Positions 7,341 to 11,310 of a stretch of 11,310 bases of DNA are shown in pieces. This DNA is from UBA1732 sp045114235. Its GTDB lineage: Bacteria; Verrucomicrobiota; Lentisphaeria; Victivallales; UBA1829. The notes under the pieces are model-generated. The model searched no databases. It was not told where the DNA came from and saw nothing but the letters and a program-made list of their open reading frames with translations. The position numbers and the translations under genes were made by a program. Numbering within the stretch: the first letter of the stretch is position 1; each line of letters starts with the position of its first letter. Location: positions 1 to 11,310 of the forward strand of contig JBGUKB010000139.1 of assembly GCA_045114235.1 (NCBI GenBank), in the 5' to 3' direction.

Positions 7341-7922
7341 TCAACTCCTGACATTGTTTGTACAGCCAAAGACGCCGGATTCGGTGACGATGCGGCCGAC
7401 GGGCTGATCCGTGGGCTCGCAGGGCAATTCCGCGCATCTCTGGAGTTCATAAAAGATACCGATGGTTTTTCCGGTCCCCCGGGCGAGCAGACGGTCGTAA
7501 ACGCCTTTGCCGCGTCCGAGACGGCGGCAGGCGGCATCGAACGCCACGCCGGGTACCAGCCACAGGGCTTCTACAAGCAGTTCCTGAGGAGCCGCCGGGG
7601 CATCGGCGGACGGTTCCGGGATGCCCCAGTGGGACACCGGAAAGTCCAGGGAACGCACCGTCACGATGGAATAAGCGCCGGACTGCTCGAAACGCGGCAG
7701 GCAGAGCGTGACGCCCGCCTGAAGCGCGTACCGCATGACCGGAGCGAGATCGGGTTCCGTGCCGTCGCTGACGTATGCGACGAGCCCGGACGGTTTTTCC
7801 GCCCGGACGATGTCCAGGAGCAGGCCGTTGATCGCCGCATCCGCCGCCGAGCGTACCTCGGCCGGCATGGCGCGGCGCAGCGCGATCTTTTCGCGCCGGA
7901 CGGCCTTTTTCAGGTCATGCAT
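7341..7922 (-). CDS. 5-formyltetrahydrofolate cyclo-ligase (5,10-methenyltetrahydrofolate synthetase)
   Basis: Converts 5-formyltetrahydrofolate to 5,10-methenyltetrahydrofolate using ATP, returning folate to the one-carbon pool; cytosolic. The signature PGVAFDAACRRLGRGKGVYD is seen about two thirds along, corresponding to the family's PGxAFD...RLGxGxGxYDR nucleotide-binding loop. GTEPDL matches the folate-binding segment, and the basic N-terminus (LKKAVRREKIALRRAM) matches the usual start of the family. From ATG 7922 the protein is 193 aa, a normal length. An in-frame ATG at 7973 would add 17 residues (MYDEQTVDHAASAETAT) that do not look like the family; neither start has a strong ribosome binding site, so the choice rests on family fit. 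A small hairpin (CGCGG-TTT-CCGCG, 7926-7938) sits just before ATG 7922 and could dampen initiation. First gene of the operon with rny, the HD gene and the ABC ATPase gene. Confidence 0.92.
   Translation of the reverse strand: MHDLKKAVRREKIALRRAMPAEVRSAADAAINGLLLDIVRAEKPSGLVAYVSDGTEPDLAPVMRYALQAGVTLCLPRFEQSGAYSIVTVRSLDFPVSHWGIPEPSADAPAAPQELLVEALWLVPGVAFDAACRRLGRGKGVYDRLLARGTGKTIGIFYELQRCAELPCEPTDQPVGRIVTESGVFGCTNNVRS
7345..7349 (-). promoter_or_regulatory. Ribosome binding site that fixes the rny start
   Basis: AGGAG on the minus strand, 9 nt before the ATG at 7335. It lies within the last codons and stop of the upstream cyclo-ligase gene. It is the strongest Shine-Dalgarno sequence near either candidate start and supports the 536-residue form of RNase Y. 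Confidence 0.8.
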
Positions 7923-8489
7923 AGTCGCGGTTTCCGCGGACGCCGCATGATCGACTGTCTGTTCGTCGTACATGAACCACTTCGTTTCTGCGAAGCGGCG
8001 AAAACGAATGGCATCCGCGCCTGGGGCGAGGCGGGAACATGTGGAAAAGGAACCCGGACCGGACGAAGAACCGCCCGGCTTCCCGGTATCAAATGCGGCA
8101 GCGGCGGCATCGGATCGCCGATGATGCGTTCCGGCCTGCCTTCAGCCTCGATTTGTCCAAACTCCAAGTCATATTTCCCGTTCGATCCGCAGAGCGGCGG
8201 TTGTTTCGGGCCGTCCTTTTTCAGGAGCGCAGCCTCGTTTTCGCAGCAAATTCCAAAGTTGATATGTGAACGTTCCTGCCGAATGGCAAAAACCCTTACC
8301 GTAAACATAACCCCGATTTTAAAAAAAGAAAGCCGAAAACGGAAAAAAAATAAAAAAAAGATACACTTTCTGGCATTTTTCGAGAAAAACACATGCGAAA
8401 AGCAGTCATTTGGCTGGAAGACGGCTTTTGGAATATGAAATTCGACTGACAAAATATGGAGCAGGGAAGCTTGTTCCCGTGCATACGCG

Positions 8490-8529
8490 CTAGTTTCAGT
8501 TAAAACAAACCTCTTTTAACTGAAACTAG
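8490..8529. repeat. Palindromic element, copy 1
   Basis: A perfect inverted repeat: left arm CTAGTTTCAGTTAAAA (8490-8505), loop CAAACCTC (8506-8513), and right arm TTTTAACTGAAACTAG (8514-8529). All 40 bases are identical to copy 2 at 8701-8740, loop included, and in the same orientation. The 15 bases to the left are also related to those left of copy 2: 10 of 15 match and all five differences are transitions. No T-tract follows on either strand, so it is not an ordinary terminator. Confidence 0.9.
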
Positions 8530-8700
8530 ATGTTGATTTCCGAATTCGGGAAAAACACGCAAAAGGCGCATGAAACCGGTCGAGGCCGATCATGACGGCT
8601 GACAACAGGTCCTGTCCATACCATCCGGCACCAGTATCATGTTCGTTCTTTTTTTCATGCCGGAGCAATCCGCAACAAAGCTAATCCTCGCGCATGCACG

Positions 8701-8740
8701 CTAGTTTCAGTTAAAACAAACCTCTTTTAACTGAAACTAG
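8701..8740. repeat. Palindromic element, copy 2
   Basis: Identical to copy 1 in both arms (8701-8716 and 8725-8740) and in the loop CAAACCTC (8717-8724), 211 bp downstream and in the same orientation. It ends 47 bp before the -35 box of the his promoter, so it is not part of that promoter's transcript. It could be an upstream binding site, a hairpin in a longer transcript, or one member of a dispersed repeat family. The sequence between the copies (8530-8700) has no gene that I can support. Confidence 0.9.
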
Positions 8741-8787
8741 ACAGGTTTCTCGCGGAGATTCCGTTTTCTCTCTGGATCCGGAAAAAC

Positions 8788-8816
8788 TTGACTTTTCAGG
8801 TAGAAAGGCGTATATT
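8788..8816 (+). promoter_or_regulatory. Sigma-70-type promoter of the hisH-hisA-aroB operon
   Basis: The -35 box is TTGACT (8788-8793), the spacer is 17 nt, and the -10 box is TATATT (8811-8816); both boxes match the consensus at 5 of 6 positions. Transcription should begin near 8823, giving a leader of only ~30 nt. That is too short for a T-box, a riboswitch or a his attenuator with leader peptide, so control would act at the promoter, if at all. Confidence 0.8.
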
Positions 8817-8853
8817 ATTTTATGGTTTTGTTTTTTAAGAAGGATGGATCAAT

Positions 8854-9483
8854 ATGGCATTGATCGCAATCATCGACTACGACATGGGCAATCTCCGCAA
8901 TGTGGAGCGGGCCCTGATTTATGCGGGCGCCGAAGTCCGCATCGTGCGTGCGCCGTCCGAAGCCGCGGATGCGGCCGGCGTGGTCCTTCCGGGCGTCGGG
9001 AATTTCCACGACGCGATGAAGAATCTCGACCGCGCCGGTTTTACCGGGTTTCTGCGCGACTGGACGGCGGCGGACAAGCCGTTCCTCGGGATCTGCCTGG
9101 GGCTTCAGATGCTGTTCGAATCCAGCGAGGAAGCACCGGGCGTGCCCGGCCTCGGGATCCTGAAGGGCTACTGCCGCAAGTTCGAATCCGCGACGGAGAA
9201 AGTGCCGCACATGGGCTGGAATACGGTTTCGTTCCGTTCGGCGCATCCGTGCTTTGCATCGTTCAAGGAACCCAGGTGGTTCTATTTCGTTCATTCGTTC
9301 TATGTTGTGCCGGATGACGCGTCCGTGACCGCCGGACAAACGGATTATATCTGCGGTTTCACCTCGGCTGTGTCGCGCGGCAACCTGGCCGCGACGCAGT
9401 TCCATCCGGAGAAGAGCCAGGAAAACGGGCTGGCGATCCTGCGCGGATTCTCGGCCCTGTGCAAAGGAGAGATCCAATCATGA
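8854..9483 (+). CDS. hisH: Imidazole glycerol phosphate synthase, glutamine amidotransferase subunit
   Basis: 209 aa, normal for HisH. Class I glutamine amidotransferase that releases ammonia from glutamine and channels it to HisF, which forms imidazole glycerol phosphate and AICAR in histidine synthesis. The N-terminus IAIIDYDMGNLRNV and oxyanion-loop region LPGVGNF (45-51) are typical. The nucleophile is C81 in GICLGLQ, and the other triad members are H184 and E186 in QFHPEKS. HMGWN at 119-123 is a further HisH hallmark. ATG 8854 is preceded by AAGGA with 9-nt spacing and lies ~30 nt after the predicted transcription start. The stop overlaps the hisA start (ATGA). Its obligate partner hisF is not in this window. 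Confidence 0.97.
   Translation: MALIAIIDYDMGNLRNVERALIYAGAEVRIVRAPSEAADAAGVVLPGVGNFHDAMKNLDRAGFTGFLRDWTAADKPFLGICLGLQMLFESSEEAPGVPGLGILKGYCRKFESATEKVPHMGWNTVSFRSAHPCFASFKEPRWFYFVHSFYVVPDDASVTAGQTDYICGFTSAVSRGNLAATQFHPEKSQENGLAILRGFSALCKGEIQS
9465..9469 (+). promoter_or_regulatory. Ribosome binding site of hisA
   Basis: AGGAG lies within AAAGGAGAG near the 3' end of hisH, 10 nt before ATG 9480. It supports 9480 over the in-frame ATG at 9459, which would precede this site and add seven residues (MQRRDPI) before the conserved start MKLFPAIDL. Confidence 0.8.
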
Positions 9484-10217
9484 AATTATTCCCCGCCATA
9501 GATCTGCTTCACGGGAACTGCGTCCGCCTCTTCCAGGGCGACTACGCGAAGGAGACGGTTTACGAGAGCACGCCCGCCGACCAGGCGGCCGTATGGGAAC
9601 AGGCCGGCGCTCCGCTGATCCATCTGGTCGACCTCGACGGCGCGAAAACCGGCGCGATGACCAATTCCGAGGCGATCCGTGCGATTTGCGCCCGCGTCTC
9701 CATCCCGTGCGAACTCGGCGGCGGCATCCGCACCGTCGATGACGCGAAACGCGCGTTCGACCTGGGCGTGTCCCGCGTGATCCTCGGGACCGCGGTCTGC
9801 GATGATCCGAAGAGCGCCGAGGACTTCATCAACGCGTTTGGTCAGGAGAAGATCGTGGCCGGGATCGACGCCCGCGACGGCAAGGTTGCCACGCGAGGCT
9901 GGGTCGAGACCTCCACGGTCGAGGCGGCGGCGCTCGCCAGGTCGCTGTTCCTCTTCGGTATCGAACGCTTCATTTTCACCGACATCGCCACGGACGGCGC
10001 GCTGAAGGGCCCGAATCTCCCGTTCATGCGTAACCTCTGCGAACAGCTCCCGGACTGCAAGATCATCGCGTCAGGCGGCGTGAGCTCTCCCGCGGACGTG
10101 CGCAATTTGGTTTCGCTCGGCTGTGCCAACCTCGAAGGCGCGATCGTCGGCAAGGCGCTTTACGACGGACGTACGACCTATGCCGAGCTTCTCGCCGCCG
10201 CGAAGGACGCCCGCTGA
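9480..10217 (+). CDS. hisA: ProFAR isomerase (phosphoribosylformimino-5-aminoimidazole carboxamide ribotide isomerase)
   Basis: 245 aa, the usual size. A single TIM barrel that performs the Amadori-type isomerisation ProFAR to PRFAR, giving the substrate of the HisH-HisF synthase. The catalytic aspartates are visible: D8 in FPAIDLLHG and D130 in GIDARDG, with TDIATDGALKGPN at 167-179. The phosphate-binding segments GGGIR (80-84) and ASGGV (197-201) occur in the two half-barrels, as expected. TDIATDG differs slightly from the common TDIxRDG, which should not matter. The start overlaps the hisH stop by 4 nt (ATGA), indicating coupled translation of two consecutive pathway proteins. The stop is followed after one base by the aroB start. 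Confidence 0.97.
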   Translation: MKLFPAIDLLHGNCVRLFQGDYAKETVYESTPADQAAVWEQAGAPLIHLVDLDGAKTGAMTNSEAIRAICARVSIPCELGGGIRTVDDAKRAFDLGVSRVILGTAVCDDPKSAEDFINAFGQEKIVAGIDARDGKVATRGWVETSTVEAAALARSLFLFGIERFIFTDIATDGALKGPNLPFMRNLCEQLPDCKIIASGGVSSPADVRNLVSLGCANLEGAIVGKALYDGRTTYAELLAAAKDAR

Positions 10218-10218
10218 C

Positions 10219-11310
10219 ATGGAGACCGTGCGAGTCAGCCTCGGGGCGCGTTCCTACGATATTTCCGTGGCGCAGGACCTCTTCACGTCCGGCGCGTCCG
10301 TCGGGTTGCTTGCGCCTTTTGCGAAGGGCGTGAAAGTCCTGATCGTCTCCGACTCGAACGTTTTTCCTCTGTATGGCGAACTCCTGTCCCGTACGCTTCT
10401 GACAGCCGGGGCTTCCGGCGTGTCGGAATCCGTTTTCCCCGCCGGCGAGACCTCCAAACACCTCGCAACGGTTGGGGACATTTGCCGGGACGCCGCGCGT
10501 GCCGGACTTGACCGCGGTTCGCTGATCGTCGGACTCGGCGGCGGCGTGGTCGGCGATATGGCGGCGTTTGCCGCGTCCATCTACATGCGCGGGATCCGCT
10601 GCGTGCAGGTCCCGACCTCGCTTCTCGCGATGATCGATTCCGGCGTCGGCGGCAAGACCGGCGTGGACCTGCCCGAGGGAAAGAACCTCGTCGGCACGTT
10701 CTACCAGCCGAAAGCCGTCCTCATGGACGCCGCTTTTCTCGCCACGCTCCCTCCCCGCGAGATGTCGAACGGCTTCGCCGAGCTCATCAAGCATGCCGTC
10801 CTCTTCGACCGCGGGCTTTTCGACGAACTCAAATCCGCCGGCGAAGCGCTGTTCCATGACCTCGACCGGCTCGCATCGCTCGTGGCGCGTTCCTGTGCGC
10901 TGAAAGCCGCCGTCGTTTCCCGCGACGAACGCGAACAGGGCGAACGCATGCTTCTCAACCTCGGCCACACGTTCGGCCATGCCATCGAAAAGGTGCAGGA
11001 TTACCGCGGCCTCGAACACGGCGAAGCCGTCGCCGTCGGGACGGCCGCCGCCGCGCGGCTCTCGGTCCGCATGGGCATCCTTGACGCCGCTTCCGCCGAT
11101 GAGATCGCCGCGCTGCTCCGCATGTTCCGGCTCCCGGTCACAGTTGCCGGCTGCGCTCCCGACGACCTCCTGGCCGCCATGGCCGCCGACAAGAAAGCCG
11201 TTTCCGGCGTGCCCCGCATCGTGATCCCGCTGGCCATCGGCCGGGCCGAAGTCCGTACCGACGTGCCGCGCTCCGAACTCCGCGCCGTCTGGGAGACCGT
11301 CTGTGAATGA
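10219..11310 (+). CDS. aroB: 3-dehydroquinate synthase
   Basis: 363 aa, typical length. Converts DAHP to 3-dehydroquinate, the second step of the shikimate pathway to aromatic amino acids, using NAD+ and a divalent metal. The NAD-binding glycine-rich stretch GLGGGVVGDMAAF (105-117) and the conserved VPTSLLAMIDSGVGGKTGVD (131-150) are present. The metal ligands are E188 (FAELIKH), H250 (NLGHTFGH) and H267 (LEHGEAV). I chose ATG 10219, one base after the hisA stop, because METVRVSLGARSYDI begins the fold as expected. The in-frame ATG at 10123 lies inside hisA and would add 32 unrelated residues. The final TGA (11308-11310) overlaps an ATG at 11307, so another co-transcribed gene may begin at the window edge. 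Confidence 0.97.
   Translation: METVRVSLGARSYDISVAQDLFTSGASVGLLAPFAKGVKVLIVSDSNVFPLYGELLSRTLLTAGASGVSESVFPAGETSKHLATVGDICRDAARAGLDRGSLIVGLGGGVVGDMAAFAASIYMRGIRCVQVPTSLLAMIDSGVGGKTGVDLPEGKNLVGTFYQPKAVLMDAAFLATLPPREMSNGFAELIKHAVLFDRGLFDELKSAGEALFHDLDRLASLVARSCALKAAVVSRDEREQGERMLLNLGHTFGHAIEKVQDYRGLEHGEAVAVGTAAAARLSVRMGILDAASADEIAALLRMFRLPVTVAGCAPDDLLAAMAADKKAVSGVPRIVIPLAIGRAEVRTDVPRSELRAVWETVCE

Larger units (their letters stand above)
7974..8787. other. Long divergent intergenic region without a convincing gene
   Basis: This region of over 800 bp separates the leftward cyclo-ligase operon from the rightward his operon. Several frames stay open across its GC-rich left half on both strands, but none shows a recognisable protein, a credible ribosome binding site or consistent coding character. 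From about 8290 to 8360 it becomes very A-rich on the plus strand, with runs of 7-8 A's, then stays AT-rich. It also holds the palindrome CCGAATTCGG at 8540-8549, the small inverted repeat ACAGG-T-CCTGT at 8605-8615, and the two 40-bp palindromic elements listed separately. I could not place a convincing minus-strand promoter for the cyclo-ligase operon. Confidence 0.6.

Noticed and set aside
3757..7407. A 1,216-codon open frame on the plus strand opposite the ABC ATPase, HD and RNase Y genes.
   Set aside because: It is antisense to three clearly recognised genes that share one frame. GC-rich codon use leaves the opposite frame open, and the translation is a charged, low-complexity product with no family resemblance.
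7336..7437. A longer RNase Y start at 7437 adding 34 residues.
   Set aside because: It would overlap the cyclo-ligase gene and place a basic segment before the membrane anchor. The start at 7335 has AGGAG at good spacing and matches the family's N-terminus.
7910..8452. A 180-codon open frame on the minus strand covering much of the intergenic region and overlapping the cyclo-ligase start.
   Set aside because: It has no recognisable domain, crosses the A-rich tract as a Phe/Lys-rich stretch, has no good ribosome binding site and conflicts with the cyclo-ligase frame. A decayed gene fragment cannot be ruled out, but I cannot support one.
8490..8740. The paired palindromes as a two-repeat CRISPR array.
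   Set aside because: The spacing of 171 bp is far beyond a spacer length, the repeats are perfect long palindromes, and no cas genes are nearby.
8490..8740. The paired palindromes as integron attC sites around a cassette.
   Set aside because: The core-site consensus at the outer ends is absent, the GTT and AAC triplets lie in the wrong order, the arms are perfectly paired without the extrahelical bases, and no gene lies between the copies.
8490..8740. The palindromes as intrinsic terminators.
   Set aside because: Neither strand has a T-tract directly after the stem, and the stem itself is A/T-rich next to the loop.
8817..8853. A riboswitch, T-box or his attenuator in front of hisH.
   Set aside because: The leader after the predicted transcription start is only about 30 nt, with no His-rich leader peptide or terminator hairpin.

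Overview
The window is GC-rich bacterial DNA that reads as ordinary chromosome: dense genes in short operons, with no transposase, phage or CRISPR genes. It probably comes from an anaerobe, because the left edge carries the catalytic end of an [FeFe]-hydrogenase. The genes alone do not fix the taxon. A gut or sediment anaerobe, possibly of the PVC group, is a guess.

Layout. (1) Positions 1-868 (+) hold the C-terminal part of the hydrogenase catalytic subunit, followed by two tandem hairpins. The second hairpin is an intrinsic terminator that can work in both directions between converging genes. (2) Positions 1010-7922 (-) hold six genes in one direction. In transcription order these are 5-formyltetrahydrofolate cyclo-ligase, RNase Y, an HD-domain phosphohydrolase and an OppF/DppF-type ABC ATPase, packed with gaps of 5, 6 and 3 nt. 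After gaps of about 190 bp come a small polytopic membrane protein and a GT1/MGT-like glycosyltransferase with an unusual membrane-anchored C-terminal extension. (3) Positions 7923-8853 are a long divergent intergenic region with no convincing gene. It contains two identical 40-bp elements, each a perfect 16-bp inverted repeat around the same 8-nt loop, 211 bp apart, and then a good sigma-70-type promoter. (4) Positions 8854-11310 (+) hold hisH, hisA and aroB, which overlap or nearly touch. The window ends in an ATGA that could start another gene.

How the genes work together. HisH makes ammonia from glutamine for imidazole-glycerol-phosphate synthase (its partner HisF is not in the window), HisA makes that enzyme's substrate, and AroB makes the first carbocycle of the shikimate pathway. 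This is therefore an amino-acid biosynthesis operon. The divergent operon mixes folate metabolism, mRNA decay, an HD hydrolase and an orphan transporter ATPase, and no single pathway is apparent.

The part least explained by known families is the palindrome pair at 8490-8529 and 8701-8740. The next is the C-terminal extension of the glycosyltransferase. I see no complete novel system such as a defence island or biosynthetic cluster.
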